DNA of 64,000 nt from Butyrivibrio fibrisolvens (GCF_023206215.1 NZ_CP065801.1:272857-336856); one strand, 5' to 3'. Counted from the stretch's first letter, positions 1 through 8,511 are shown. Notes: a model not told the origin generated them from the sequence alone. Numbers and translations: made by a program.

Positions 1-27
1 GGTGCACCTGTCATAATAACTGTCTCC

Positions 28-249
28 TTAGTGTATCTGCCTGTCCTGGCGATACTTTTCCATATACTCCATGTTTATCTCACGAATCTCCTTTTTACCA
101 TCGATGTAATCCTGGTATATGTCCCAGGGACTTCCGCCTCCAAGCCAGCATGAAGAACAGTTCTCACAACCACCTCCGCAGTCAAGAGAGTTCTTCACTA
201 TCTGTTCCCGTTCTTCTTTAGTTGTATCTTTGATAAGGATAGACTTCAT
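28..249 (-). CDS. Small cysteine-rich conserved protein (73 aa)
   Basis: A compact acidic protein whose middle carries four cysteines in the pattern CGGGCENCSSC followed by a glycine-rich stretch. That spacing could bind a metal or an Fe-S cluster, but I do not recognise a named family. I start it at the ATG at 249 because GGGAGGAAT lies just upstream; the longer reading from 273 has no better site. It is preceded by about 110 bases without a gene. Function unknown. Confidence 0.6.
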   Translation of the reverse strand: MKSILIKDTTKEEREQIVKNSLDCGGGCENCSSCWLGGGSPWDIYQDYIDGKKEIREINMEYMEKYRQDRQIH

Positions 250-361
250 GCTTATTCCTCCCAGTCTTTGCAAACTAAGGCTCTGTGCATCGCATTTCCA
301 TTATTAAGTGTAGCATTTGTGCTTCCAAGTCGATAGCCCTTTATACTGAACTTTATATTCG

Positions 362-616
362 CTATGAGTTTTTAAGAAATTCTATTGTCCGTTTACATAC
401 ATCGACCATAATTTCATCTGATGGTAAATGCTTGCTATCTATCTCTATTGTAGTAACCGGTCCTGCAAAGATTTCTCTTGCCCTTCTGAATACTCTGCCT
501 GCCGGAAAAAAGATATCCTTTTCCGATGCGATTATCAGAAGAGAAGACTTAAACGATATCATCTCCCTCTTCTTATATTCCCTGGGAGGTCTCATCTCCA
601 TCTTGTATGATGACAC
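362..616 (-). pseudogene. C-terminal remnant of an alpha/beta hydrolase
   Basis: The translation resembles the last third of an alpha/beta hydrolase: a strand ending in the acidic-residue motif EKDIFFPA and a later KHLPSDE segment where the catalytic histidine would sit. The nucleophile elbow and oxyanion region are absent. It lies 14 nt downstream of the intact methyltransferase on the same strand, the usual position of gene remnants in this window. Not expected to be functional. Confidence 0.6.
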
Positions 617-630
617 TTAGGTTTATCGTT

Positions 631-1263
631 CTATCCCATTTTTCCATTTTGAAAATCCATTCTGATAAATGCCTTTCCATTAGGAAGCGGGATCCTTGTT
701 TGGAGTATGTCCTTATATCCTATCTCCTGCATTTTTGTTAAAAGAGATTTCTCATCCATCTGATGATGTACCTCATCCAGCCCGTCAAACGCATGCAAAT
801 ATGGAGAATCTGATACCCACTGCTTATCATCCACATTGATCTGAATCAAACATGAAACATATTCAGGAATTACTTTACAAACTACTCTCTGAAAAACATC
901 ATACCCAATATATTCTATGAGAAGGTTTGCTATCAGCAACTGTGCCCCGGGAAGCTGATCCGCATCGCCAATCAGATCTATCTTCAAGCATTTCAGTACA
1001 TCAGACAAATATGCATATCGTTCCGAAACTATTCGAAGATAATCTTCATTGATATCCACTCCATAAACAGTCCGGTATTTATCCCGGCTTACATGTTCCA
1101 AGCCATTTCCACCGGCGACTCCAAGGATCATAGCCGTCGAAACCGGATAAGATTCAAACTGCTCCTTCATTATTGAATTCATAATTTGGAGTTGTTTAAC
1201 AGAATCGAGGCTCATATGATTCTCATAATCATTCAAACTGATTTCTTCCCACGGATTACTCAT
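631..1263 (-). CDS. Class I SAM-dependent methyltransferase
   Basis: A 210-aa protein with the Rossmann methyltransferase core: a glycine-rich SAM loop (LGVAGGNG, about residues 47-54) and an acidic strand end (GVDIN, about 68) that should bind the ribose. The N-terminus (NPWEEISLNDYENHM) is typical of a Firmicute group of small-molecule methyltransferases of unknown substrate. The start at 1263 has only a weak ribosome site (AGGTAAG). The 170 bases upstream, up to the MerR gene, hold nothing I can identify. Intact and probably monocistronic; substrate cannot be told from sequence. Confidence 0.75.
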   Translation of the reverse strand: MSNPWEEISLNDYENHMSLDSVKQLQIMNSIMKEQFESYPVSTAMILGVAGGNGLEHVSRDKYRTVYGVDINEDYLRIVSERYAYLSDVLKCLKIDLIGDADQLPGAQLLIANLLIEYIGYDVFQRVVCKVIPEYVSCLIQINVDDKQWVSDSPYLHAFDGLDEVHHQMDEKSLLTKMQEIGYKDILQTRIPLPNGKAFIRMDFQNGKMG

Positions 1264-1433
1264 AATTCTTACCTATCTGAACTTAGAATTGCATACCAAC
1301 TGGAATCATTAAGTCCCTTTCCGTATCATCTTTTTCGACAACTTATGGATTATCATACCTTTTTTCAGACAAAAATAAAATAGCTCTGGACATCAACTAA
1401 TCAATTTTTGATTCCAGATCTACAAGAAATGCA

Positions 1434-2159
1434 TCATCCGCAGTAGATCTGTATCGCCCGATGAGTAAATTCAGCAGTTCCTTCTCCACCCATCTTATCA
1501 ATATTCTCGGTGAATTCGCCGCCACCGGCATACATCTTACCAAGTCCGGAAAGAATTTCATTAGAACACTTATAAAAATGCTCGGTAATAAAACTCTGCA
1601 GCTTCCTTACCTGATTCTGTACTTCTGCAGAAGCAGGATCCTGATCCTTCATAGCTCCGAACTCTTCAAAGATTTTCATAAAATCGGCCATCATACTTTT
1701 TTCTTCGCTCTTTGACCGCTTACCGTTCTTCTCTTCGAATTCCTTATATTCCGGAGTATTGCCCCACTGCTCTTTTGCGCGCTTAGCGTATTCGTCTAAT
1801 TTACTTGAATCAAATGCTGTAAAATCCAAATGTCTCACTCCTCTCAGTTTTAATCCACGGCACATACTGATCAGATTTTCGATATGTTCCTTCTTTAATT
1901 CAAGAAGTTCTATCTGCTGATCAAGTGCCAATCTCTTGTCAAAATCAGATCTGGTTACGATATCCTTGATATCCTTAAGCGGAAACTCAAGCTCACGAAA
2001 CAGTAAAATCTGCTGAAGTCTCTCCAGCGCCGCATCGTCATACAGCCTGTATCCGGACTCGGTATACTCCGCCGGCTTTAAGAGTCCTATCTTATCGTAA
2101 TACTGCAGCGTGCGTATACTCACTCCAGTCAGTTTACTCACTTCATTTACTGTCTTCAT
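1434..2159 (-). CDS. MerR-family regulator with TipAS-type effector domain
   Basis: About 241 aa. Residues 1-70 are a MerR winged helix (EVSKLTGVSIRTLQYYDKIGLL...GYRLYDD), followed by the dimerisation coiled coil and a C-terminal TipAS antibiotic-recognition domain (residues about 120-240). TipA-type proteins bind thiopeptide or other multidrug ligands and activate promoters with an over-long spacer. I start at the ATG at 2159, preceded by GAAGGAG; the GTG at 2177 overlaps that ribosome site. The gene's own promoter has the 19-bp spacer and dyad expected for autoregulation. No transporter is next to it, so the wider target is unknown. Confidence 0.85.
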   Translation of the reverse strand: MKTVNEVSKLTGVSIRTLQYYDKIGLLKPAEYTESGYRLYDDAALERLQQILLFRELEFPLKDIKDIVTRSDFDKRLALDQQIELLELKKEHIENLISMCRGLKLRGVRHLDFTAFDSSKLDEYAKRAKEQWGNTPEYKEFEEKNGKRSKSEEKSMMADFMKIFEEFGAMKDQDPASAEVQNQVRKLQSFITEHFYKCSNEILSGLGKMYAGGGEFTENIDKMGGEGTAEFTHRAIQIYCG

Positions 2160-2187
2160 GGCTATCATCTCCTTCACGTGTGATTAC

Positions 2188-2218
2188 ATCATAAACTATT
2201 ACGTTACGTCATAGTCAA
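2188..2218 (-). promoter_or_regulatory. MerR-type promoter with 19-bp spacer and operator dyad
   Basis: Read on the minus strand, a -35 TTGACT (2213-2218) and a -10 TATGAT (2188-2193) are separated by exactly 19 bp instead of 17. The spacer holds an interrupted palindrome, ACTAT-n-ACGT-n-ACGT-n-ATAGT (2195-2215). This is the classic architecture on which MerR-family activators twist the DNA, so the gene downstream very likely controls itself. Confidence 0.85.
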
Positions 2219-2240
2219 GCAAAAATAAATAATTTTGCCT

Positions 2241-2355
2241 AAAATCCTGTGTCAGATCAATGATAAATTTCCCACTCTGACATGTCATATTTAGCACAAG
2301 ACCAAGCCTTGTCACCATTCTTAAGTATTGTTTCTACAGTCTTATTTTCAGTCAT
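2241..2355 (-). pseudogene. Internally deleted copy of the condensation-fold gene
   Basis: Bases 2304-2355 match the first codons of the intact gene at 31862-33397, and bases 2241-2303 match a segment about 1.06 kb further along that gene. The two parts meet at a 4-base AGAC identity present at both break points, which suggests a microhomology deletion. Its ATG still overlaps the stop of the upstream membrane-protein gene. Only a scar of the first copy remains. Confidence 0.85.
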
Positions 2356-2711
2356 TATGCTTCTCCTGTTATCTCTTTTGCAAGTTCCAGAATCTCAAAG
2401 GCATATTTTTCCTTGCCCTTTTTAAGGAGCTTTTTGTATAAAGGATAGTTGATGATACAGACAGCAGCACCTACTATTCCTAGCAGCACCCCAATGACCA
2501 TGAAAATTACTCCTGTTCCAAAGACGCTAAGTCCAAAGCACATTCCTGTGCCAAAGATCAAAGTCCCAATAATTCCAAGCGTCATGGCTGTTATAAATGC
2601 CGGAAGCTTTGCTCTTTCATCAAGCTTTTTAAGCTGCCTTACCTTATTTGTTTCCTTTGGCATGTAATCCTTTGCAACACTTTCTGCATAAACCTTATCT
2701 AAATCGTTCAT
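2355..2711 (-). CDS. Small two-helix membrane protein
   Basis: A 118-aa protein with a charged N-terminal third (DLDKVYAESVAKDY...LKKLDERAK), two adjacent hydrophobic segments (about residues 37-60 and 64-90) and a basic, amphipathic tail (LYKKLLKKGKEKYAFEILELAKEI). It belongs to a conserved but uncharacterised Firmicute family. It lies between the SDR gene and the condensation-fold remnant, in the same order as the second block, where only its last ~36 codons survive (33399-33510). Likely cotranscribed with the SDR. Confidence 0.65.
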   Translation of the reverse strand: MNDLDKVYAESVAKDYMPKETNKVRQLKKLDERAKLPAFITAMTLGIIGTLIFGTGMCFGLSVFGTGVIFMVIGVLLGIVGAAVCIINYPLYKKLLKKGKEKYAFEILELAKEITGEA

Positions 2712-2747
2712 CGTATTCTTCTCCTTCTTTTCTCTTGAATGTCCTTT

Positions 2748-3767
2748 TTATGCGATCTTTCCTGTTTCTTTGAGCCATCTGATCTCGTCACGTATGGTCT
2801 CTCTATACGACCTTGTGGTATAACCCAGATCCTTACTTGCTTTACTTGAATCAAATCGGTTGTTTCTTGCAAGATTGTAAACGGAGAAAGTTGTCATAAG
2901 AGGCTTTTCTCCAGTCTTCTTAGCCTTTTTCTCAAGTACCCCGGCAATCAGGTTTGCTACTGATATTGGTAAAAAGAACTTCATCTGCTTGCAACCGCTC
3001 TCCTCTGAAACAAGCTTTGTAAAATCCTTAAAACTAACAGGCTCATTTCCAAGGATGTAGCACTCTCCGCTTTTGCCCTTATCAGCTGCCCCAATGAGTC
3101 CGTCAGCCAGATCTCTTACATCACACAGATTAAAGCTTCCGTCAATTCCGGCGGGCATCTCACCATTGATGATATCAACCAGAGTCTTTGTGGTCTCACC
3201 CATTGCAAAGTCTTCAGGTCCAAGGATTCCTGATGGATGAACAACACAGGCGTTAAGGCCTTCCTTTGCAGCTTTGAGCACCGCGTTTGTTGCCATAGCC
3301 TTTGACAATGAGTAGCAGCCTTTGATTCTCTCAGGATCAAGGGGAATAGATCCTTCGCACTCTCTTATGGTTCCTTTTTCTTCCTCAGGTATTGCTCCTG
3401 TTGATGAGCAATAGACAAGCTTTGATACTTTGTGCTCTTTGCACATCTCTATGATGTTTTCTGTTCCACCGACATTTACATCCATAACTTTCTGACTGTA
3501 ATCAGGATTTACTGTTACGATGCTCGCTATGTGGAGCACGATCACTTCTGTATCTTCAGGCGTCTCAAAGAATCTTTCCAGGTCATCTTTGTTACAAAGA
3601 TCGCCGTATGCTATTTCAACTTCCTCAGGAAGATATTTTGCTGACTTGTCGCCTTCAAGGACAAACGCCCTTACTTTTTTATTTCTTTCAACAAGCTTTC
3701 TGCAGACTGTGCTTCCAAGAAATCCTGCTGCTCCTGTTACCAGATACATCTTATTTGTTTTGCTCAT
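2748..3767 (-). CDS. Extended SDR: NAD(P)-dependent epimerase/reductase (copy A)
   Basis: A 339-aa extended short-chain dehydrogenase. The Rossmann motif TGAAGFLG is at residues 9-16 and the catalytic Tyr-x-x-x-Lys appears as YSLSK near residue 155 after a CSSTGAIP strand. The substrate is not evident; relatives include dihydroflavonol-reductase-like and sugar-nucleotide enzymes. It is about 97% identical in protein to the copy at 33511-34530, so the duplication is recent. In this copy an IS110 element sits about 90 bp upstream of the start, between the gene and its original upstream sequence, so its expression is probably changed. Confidence 0.85.
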   Translation of the reverse strand: MSKTNKMYLVTGAAGFLGSTVCRKLVERNKKVRAFVLEGDKSAKYLPEEVEIAYGDLCNKDDLERFFETPEDTEVIVLHIASIVTVNPDYSQKVMDVNVGGTENIIEMCKEHKVSKLVYCSSTGAIPEEEKGTIRECEGSIPLDPERIKGCYSLSKAMATNAVLKAAKEGLNACVVHPSGILGPEDFAMGETTKTLVDIINGEMPAGIDGSFNLCDVRDLADGLIGAADKGKSGECYILGNEPVSFKDFTKLVSEESGCKQMKFFLPISVANLIAGVLEKKAKKTGEKPLMTTFSVYNLARNNRFDSSKASKDLGYTTRSYRETIRDEIRWLKETGKIA

Positions 3768-3922
3768 TTATCTTTTCCTTTCTTATTCTCAATTTGTTTT
3801 TCGCTCTTTGCTTTGAGCTTGAAGTCATTATAGGAAAATGAGCACATAAACCTGCTAACAAATGTCAATAGCGAAACGGCTTATTTTTAAGTGTTTTCAA
3901 TTTCACCATTTTTAAGTATCAC

Positions 3923-3954
3923 AAAAAGGCTGGATGAATAATTCCAGCCTTTTT
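3923..3954 (-). terminator. Rho-independent terminator of the transposase
   Basis: A 12-bp perfect stem AAAAAGGCTGGA (3923-3934) pairs with TCCAGCCTTTTT (3943-3954) across an 8-nt loop, with T runs on either strand. It lies 15 nt after the transposase stop, inside the element, and could work in both directions. Confidence 0.85.
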
Positions 3955-3968
3955 ATAGCTGTTGCTAC

Positions 3969-5171
3969 TTATTTGTAGACTGCGGTTACTCTTGCATAAT
4001 ATATACGTAGAAATTTATTTAATCCCGCTATTTTAGCGTGTTTTTTGCACTTTCCCTCATTTTCTTTCTTGATTATATAATTATATACAGCAGCATCTTT
4101 GGGCGCCGGATGACTCTTAAGTACCCTCATTACTTCATATCCTACTTTTCGTAAAGTTGATGATCCTCTCTTTGTCATCCTTCGATTTGTGCCCACAAAT
4201 TGTCCTGACTCGTAAGGCGGTGGATCTATACCGGCACAAGCAATGAGAGCTTTTGCACTATGAAGTTTTCTTACATCTCCTATTTCTGCAATTAGTTTTG
4301 GCGCTAGCACATCTCCAACACCACCCATTTCTCTAACTGTAGAGTATTCTGGTAAGGACTTAGCAAGAACCTGCATTCGTGCTAATATAGTAGCCAAGGA
4401 GCTATCTATAGCCCTTAATACTGATACTGCTTCCTGTACTAACATTTTGGTCGATGGGGTACTGGAAGATAGTGTAGGAATACCACCGGATGCTAATTCA
4501 TAGACTTCTTCAGCTTTGGATCTGCTCCGGTGATATTTCTTTTCTTTTGCCCAGAGAAGGTACTCATCTGTGAACTTTTCAAGACTCATGGAAGTAATTA
4601 CATCATAATGCCAGAACTTTTCCACAAAATCGCTTAACTTGTCCTTGTTGTTTGATTCGTTCCAGCTATTAAACTTTTTCTTGATTCCAGGCATGACATA
4701 ATCGAGGATATGAGTTAATTCTTGTAAAGCCTTAACATGGAGTTCCATATAGTACCTATATCTGCGCCCTAGCAGCTTCAACTCAGCATATACCTCTTCG
4801 GCACCTTCATACTTTTGGAGTTTAAACCACTTTTCAATTCCATAATTAGCAATCATGACCGAATCAAGTTTGTCAGTTTTTGCACCCCTAAAGTTGTTAT
4901 CCTTTGCGAATGACTTCATCACAAAAGGATTTACTACAGATACGAAATAGCCTTTCTCTGTAAGATAAGTCAATACTGGCAAGTGATAGATGCCCGTTGC
5001 TTCCATGACTATACGTATTTCACCATCTAACTTCTGGAGAATACTATCGAGTCCGTCTAGCCCCTTCTCAACATGTTGCATTTCAAAAGGACTGCACACT
5101 ATTTCTCCATACGGCTTAAGTATGCAGACAGTGCTTTTTCCTTTTGATACATCAATTCCAACACTAATCAT
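3969..5171 (-). CDS. IS110-family DEDD transposase
   Basis: A 400-aa recombinase. The N-terminal RuvC-like DEDD domain starts at GIDVSKGKST and continues through MEATGIYH and KTDKLDS, which supply acidic residues. The C-terminal Transposase_20 domain (REMGGVGDVLAPKLIAEIGD ... KRGSSTLRK) carries the conserved serine. I start at the ATG at 5171 (MISVGIDVSK), the normal start of the family; the upstream extension to 5225 looks spurious. The gene is full length with no frameshift, so the element may be active. Members of this family use an element-encoded bridge RNA to pair donor and target DNA. Confidence 0.93.
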   Translation of the reverse strand: MISVGIDVSKGKSTVCILKPYGEIVCSPFEMQHVEKGLDGLDSILQKLDGEIRIVMEATGIYHLPVLTYLTEKGYFVSVVNPFVMKSFAKDNNFRGAKTDKLDSVMIANYGIEKWFKLQKYEGAEEVYAELKLLGRRYRYYMELHVKALQELTHILDYVMPGIKKKFNSWNESNNKDKLSDFVEKFWHYDVITSMSLEKFTDEYLLWAKEKKYHRSRSKAEEVYELASGGIPTLSSSTPSTKMLVQEAVSVLRAIDSSLATILARMQVLAKSLPEYSTVREMGGVGDVLAPKLIAEIGDVRKLHSAKALIACAGIDPPPYESGQFVGTNRRMTKRGSSTLRKVGYEVMRVLKSHPAPKDAAVYNYIIKKENEGKCKKHAKIAGLNKFLRIYYARVTAVYK

Positions 5172-5423
5172 TCTGAACCTCCTCCAACTGTAAATAGTAA
5201 TTGTTCCAGCCACACTTATTACCATTCAGTTTAGTTGGTTACACGGGTGTTTCTCCCTACCTGCTTAAGCGAATGCTTATAATAAGGGGTTGGCTAACGG
5301 TTTATGTGACGGATGCGCTGATCCAAAAAGAGCCACGTCAGACCAATTACTCCCCTTATTATAAAAAAATAAGTGCAGATGTCAGAGTTAATTACTCTCT
5401 AGCAACTACACTTTTATGGTACT
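5172..5423 (-). ncRNA. Candidate bridge RNA region of the IS110 element
   Basis: The 252-nt noncoding 5' end of the element is highly foldable. A 13-bp perfect inverted repeat (TTATAATAAGGGG at 5277-5289 and its complement at 5352-5364) encloses a TTGG/CCAA pairing, a TGAC/GTCA pairing (5307-5310 and 5337-5340) and a GGAT/ATCC hairpin (5311-5314 and 5321-5324). IS110-subgroup elements encode their bridge RNA in this place. I cannot assign target- and donor-binding loops by eye, so the RNA ends are uncertain. Confidence 0.55.
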
Positions 5424-5426
5424 AAA

Positions 5427-5500
5427 AAGAACAACACTTTTTGCAAAATGTGTTGATTTCAGGAGTACAGGTCCCGACACGTTTTGTAAAAAGTGTTGAT
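5427..5500 (-). repeat. Long hairpin repeat, copy A
   Basis: Two arms of about 24 nt (5431-5455 and 5475-5498, core ACACTTTTTGCAAAATGTGT and its near complement) form a long hairpin around a 19-nt loop containing AGGTCCC. A second copy with few differences is at 34620-34690, upstream of the other SDR gene. In the minus direction the stem is followed by TTCTTTTT, so it could act as an attenuator in the SDR leader. Confidence 0.7.
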
Positions 5501-5521
5501 TTGTAAATCCGATATAGTTTT

Positions 5522-5656
5522 TTACTGCTCTATGGCTTGATGAATATTTCCACCTGAAGCCTTCCATATTGACAGAAAAACGAAGCACATATAAATATTT
5601 TTGCCCATAGGATTATCAGCACCGATATCACCATCGATACAGATGGCCTGTTCCAT
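5522..5656 (-). pseudogene. Short orphan ORF, probable N-terminal gene fragment
   Basis: A 44-codon reading frame starting MEQAICIDGDIGADNPMG with a plausible ribosome site (AAGGTG) 7 nt upstream. It runs straight into the duplicated block that carries the hairpin repeat, so it looks like the 5' end of a gene cut off by that block. I do not recognise the protein. Confidence 0.35.
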
Positions 5657-5668
5657 ACTATCACCTTC

Positions 5669-5887
5669 TTATTCAATAATCTGTACTCTTCCGGGCTTTC
5701 TCGGCTTGCTGACCGGTTGTTCTCCGTCGGTATATCCGAGGATCACAAAGCCCTGACACCCACCATGCTGGGCATACTCGACCAGGTCATACAGATCAGA
5801 CGTATCTGACATTGCGAAAGCAAGTCTATCCTGACCGTAGATTTTTTCTATGTAAAGACCACTTACCTCTTTGAATCTCTTTATCAT
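5669..5887 (-). CDS. Small conserved protein coupled to flavin reductase
   Basis: A 72-aa acidic protein (MIKRFKEVSGLYIEKIYGQDRLAF...). Its start codon overlaps the stop of the flavin reductase gene (ATGA, 5884-5887), implying translational coupling. There is no membrane segment or known motif. It may be an intact small partner or the surviving end of a larger protein; I cannot tell which. Confidence 0.5.
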   Translation of the reverse strand: MIKRFKEVSGLYIEKIYGQDRLAFAMSDTSDLYDLVEYAQHGGCQGFVILGYTDGEQPVSKPRKPGRVQIIE

Positions 5888-6435
5888 TTCAACTGCATGC
5901 CGTCCTTAAAAGCATTGCCCACCTTTTCTCCAACTCCGTAATATCCATTACCAAATGGATCAAAGCTTATAGGCTTAAGCTTTGTGATATCAACTGCTCC
6001 ATCTGTCACTACGCTCTCATCTGCAGAGACATTTACGATTTCTCCAATCAGAATGCCATCTTCAAAGCTCTTTACCTTACACTCAAGAGCAACAGGAAGT
6101 TCATCAATCAAAGGTGCATCAACAAACTCACTCTTTGTTGCGTGAAATCCGGCCTTTTCAAATTTATCAGGTACTTTTCTTCCTGATTCTATCCCAACAT
6201 AATCGCAGGGAATTACCTGGTTTTCAGTAGCAAGGCTTACTGTGAAAGCTCCTCTCTTCGCGAGATTGTCAGTAGTCTTGTGCTCAGACAAACTGATTGA
6301 AATCTCTTTAAAATCAGTGGTTATGCCCCATGCTGCGTTCATAGCATTCGGCACTCCATTCTCATCATATGTTGCAATGATAAGAACCGGCTGCGGGTAC
6401 ATTAGTGGTTTTGCTCCAAAATTAACTCTGCTCAT
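5884..6435 (-). CDS. Flavin reductase-like FMN-binding protein
   Basis: A 183-aa protein of the flavin reductase/DIM6-NTAB family. It opens with VNFGAKPLMYPQPVLIIATYDENGVPNAMNAAWG, the usual N-terminal strand and FMN-contact region, followed by SLSEHKTTDNL and ...NQVIPCDYVGIESGRK. Such proteins bind FMN in a split beta barrel and reduce flavin or small substrates with NAD(P)H; the partner oxygenase or acceptor is unknown. GGAGGAAA lies just upstream of the ATG. It is followed by the coupled small gene. Confidence 0.85.
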   Translation of the reverse strand: MSRVNFGAKPLMYPQPVLIIATYDENGVPNAMNAAWGITTDFKEISISLSEHKTTDNLAKRGAFTVSLATENQVIPCDYVGIESGRKVPDKFEKAGFHATKSEFVDAPLIDELPVALECKVKSFEDGILIGEIVNVSADESVVTDGAVDITKLKPISFDPFGNGYYGVGEKVGNAFKDGMQLK

Positions 6436-6462
6436 CTGTTTCCTCCTTTAGCACAAACACTT

Positions 6463-6693
6463 TTACTCGTCTTCTTCCCATCCCTTGCACACATCACACC
6501 AACCCTCGGCTCCAGTAACAGCTTCAAGCTCTGAAGGTGTAACTTTAACAGAAGTAAACTCATTACCTCCTGCAGGATGTACATATTCAAATCTCTTCAT
6601 GGATACATCCTGCCAGATAGGGATGTCATCAGCCACAGCAAAAGGACATACTCCACCTGGCTCCTCACAAGATGTATCGGTCTCTGTTACCAT
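6463..6693 (-). CDS. Small hypothetical protein with cysteine pairs
   Basis: A 76-aa reading frame with an N-terminal CEEPGGVC pair and a C-terminal WCDVCKGWEEDE tail, spacing that could bind a metal. It lies upstream of the flavin reductase on the same strand, 27 nt away. There is no convincing ribosome site before the ATG, so it could be the C-terminal part of a lost longer gene. Family not recognised. Confidence 0.4.
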   Translation of the reverse strand: MVTETDTSCEEPGGVCPFAVADDIPIWQDVSMKRFEYVHPAGGNEFTSVKVTPSELEAVTGAEGWCDVCKGWEEDE

Positions 6694-6779
6694 TATATAG
6701 TTAGTAGCGCTTACTCTGCGTATGTATTTACCTATGGCTGATGATAACCTGGGGTTATATCAGAATTATCTGTTCAAGA

Positions 6780-7035
6780 TCAGGAAGTTCCGATGGCAGC
6801 TTCATCGGTTTGAATATTAATCTCTAACGCGTCTGTTAATCTTTTAATGGTATCAATACTATGTTTATATGGGCTGCTGATTGCGACATCCCTTATTCCA
6901 TATAGTTTTCCTCCAAAATTCTCAGTCCTTCCTTATAATCCTGTCCCAAAGCTTCTGAATAGCATCTTTAAATGTTGCTTCCTTCGTCAGCAATTTCTGT
7001 ATTTCTTTATTGTTTTCTGACCATGATTTGTCCAT
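6780..7035 (-). pseudogene. Broken gene: DinB-like N-terminus joined to unknown fragment
   Basis: From the ATG at 7035 the reading frame MDKSWSENNKEIQKLLTKEA resembles the start of a DinB/YfiT-like damage-inducible protein but stops after 37 codons. A second frame downstream (RDVAISSPYKHSIDTIKRLT) is protein-like but unrecognised. The 430 bases between the small hypothetical gene and the MATE gene hold only this debris. Confidence 0.4.
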
Positions 7036-7130
7036 AATCTATCTTCTCTCATCGATTAATCCGGCATTATTCCATATTGCTTTCTTGCATTTTAACAAAA
7101 ATCCAAGGAGTCTTTTATTGCTACTTTATG

Positions 7131-8474
7131 CTATTGCTTTAGTTCTTTGCCAATTAAACAATAGTATGTCACCATGAGCATCAGAAAAGCGCCTATCCAT
7201 GCAGATACTTCAGAAATGGCAATTCCTTTAAATCCGTTCCTTCCTACCAAAAAGCCAAAGATCAGTCTCATAATGACTTCGAGCCCGCCTGAGAGCATTG
7301 GTATAAAGGTATTGCCCAACCCCTGAACAGAGTATCTGTATACAAAAAGCCAGCCCAGGGCAAAAAAGCTTATTCCCATGATCGGCATGAAATCGGTACA
7401 ATAACCGATTATCATGTTGTCAGTCAGCAGCATCCTTGCCAGGCTTCCGGGCACAAATATCATAAGGAGCGATATAGGCACATTCACAAGTGTAGAGATC
7501 ATCAGGCCCTGTCTTACTCCTGTGCGTATCCTGTCATATTTGCCAGCGCCCTTATTTTGCCCCACAAAGGTCATCATGGAAAGACCTACGGACATTCCAA
7601 ACTGCTCAAAGAGTGATGCAAATTTCATGCAGGCTGAATAGGCTGCCACATATGCGCTTCCCATAAGATTTACGAAGTACTGCAATACCATGGCCCCTGC
7701 AGCTGTGACCGAATTCATAAATGCCACAGGAAGTCCTATTTTCATCAGTTCAACCAATATATTCTTTTCATCTGCTATTTCTGACGTGTCTTTTCCCAAA
7801 CTCATAAAATCGATGGTTCTAAGCTTTTTAAGGCACAAAAGGTATGATACAAACTGAGAGACCACTGTTGCCACTGCTGCTCCGACAACTCCTGTGCCAA
7901 AGGCCATTATGAAAATAATATCAAGCATGATGTTCACGAGTGATGAACAGATCATGGCAGTGAGGGGCGTTCTGGAATCTCCCATTGACTGGAGAATTGT
8001 AATCTCTAGGTTATTCATAACCGTCACTACAATTCCCAATAAGATCACAGCAAAATATCTATACGAATCATCAAAGATATCTTCAGGAGTGTTCAAGAAC
8101 GTCAGCATCTTATTGAGCAAAGAAACGCATACAACAGTAAAGGCTATTCCAAACGTGATACTGAGCTTCTTGGCTGCTCTGATGTATGCATTCAGCATAG
8201 CCATATCGTTTTTTCCAAAGCTCTGGGCAAAGGTTATGCCAAATCCTCTGGTCATCCCCACAACAAATCCAAGTATAAGGAAGTTAAGTGTCCCGGTTGC
8301 CCCAACAGCAGCCAGCGCCTGATCCGAGATTCCCTTGCCAACTATAATGCTATCCACAAGACTATATAGTTGTTGGAAAAGATTTCCCCATAATAAGGGC
8401 AAAAAGAACAGTATGATCTGTTTCATACTGTTTCCTGAGGTCATATTTTGTGTGGTCTGTTCTGTATTTGTCAT
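7131..8474 (-). CDS. MATE-family multidrug/toxin efflux transporter
   Basis: A 447-aa polytopic protein with about 12 hydrophobic helices and the two-fold MATE repeat. The first half has LLWGNLFQQLYSLVDSIIVG, the family's helix 1-2 signature, and the second half repeats LPVAFMNSVTAAGAMVLQYFVN. MATE proteins exchange Na+ or H+ for drugs or metabolites in the cytoplasmic membrane. Length is normal. A start a few codons inside (at MKQIILFF, with AGGAAACAG before it) is also possible. It stands alone; the substrate cannot be predicted. Confidence 0.92.
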   Translation of the reverse strand: MTNTEQTTQNMTSGNSMKQIILFFLPLLWGNLFQQLYSLVDSIIVGKGISDQALAAVGATGTLNFLILGFVVGMTRGFGITFAQSFGKNDMAMLNAYIRAAKKLSITFGIAFTVVCVSLLNKMLTFLNTPEDIFDDSYRYFAVILLGIVVTVMNNLEITILQSMGDSRTPLTAMICSSLVNIMLDIIFIMAFGTGVVGAAVATVVSQFVSYLLCLKKLRTIDFMSLGKDTSEIADEKNILVELMKIGLPVAFMNSVTAAGAMVLQYFVNLMGSAYVAAYSACMKFASLFEQFGMSVGLSMMTFVGQNKGAGKYDRIRTGVRQGLMISTLVNVPISLLMIFVPGSLARMLLTDNMIIGYCTDFMPIMGISFFALGWLFVYRYSVQGLGNTFIPMLSGGLEVIMRLIFGFLVGRNGFKGIAISEVSAWIGAFLMLMVTYYCLIGKELKQ

Positions 8475-8511
8475 GGCCGCTCTCTTTGGTCTTTCTCTTG
8501 ATGTTAATTAT

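Larger units (their letters stand above)
3857..5423 (-). mobile_element. IS110-family insertion sequence
   Basis: The boundaries come from comparing this site with the uninterrupted duplicate near 34600-34620. Left of the element both copies read ...GAGC...CCTGC, and right of it both read AAAAAGAACAACAC. A CT dinucleotide occurs at both edges (3855-3856 and 5422-5423), as expected for IS110 elements, which lack terminal inverted repeats and recombine at a dinucleotide core. The 1.57-kb element has one transposase gene with 252 nt of noncoding DNA upstream and 112 nt downstream. Exact ends could shift by a few bases. Confidence 0.75.
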
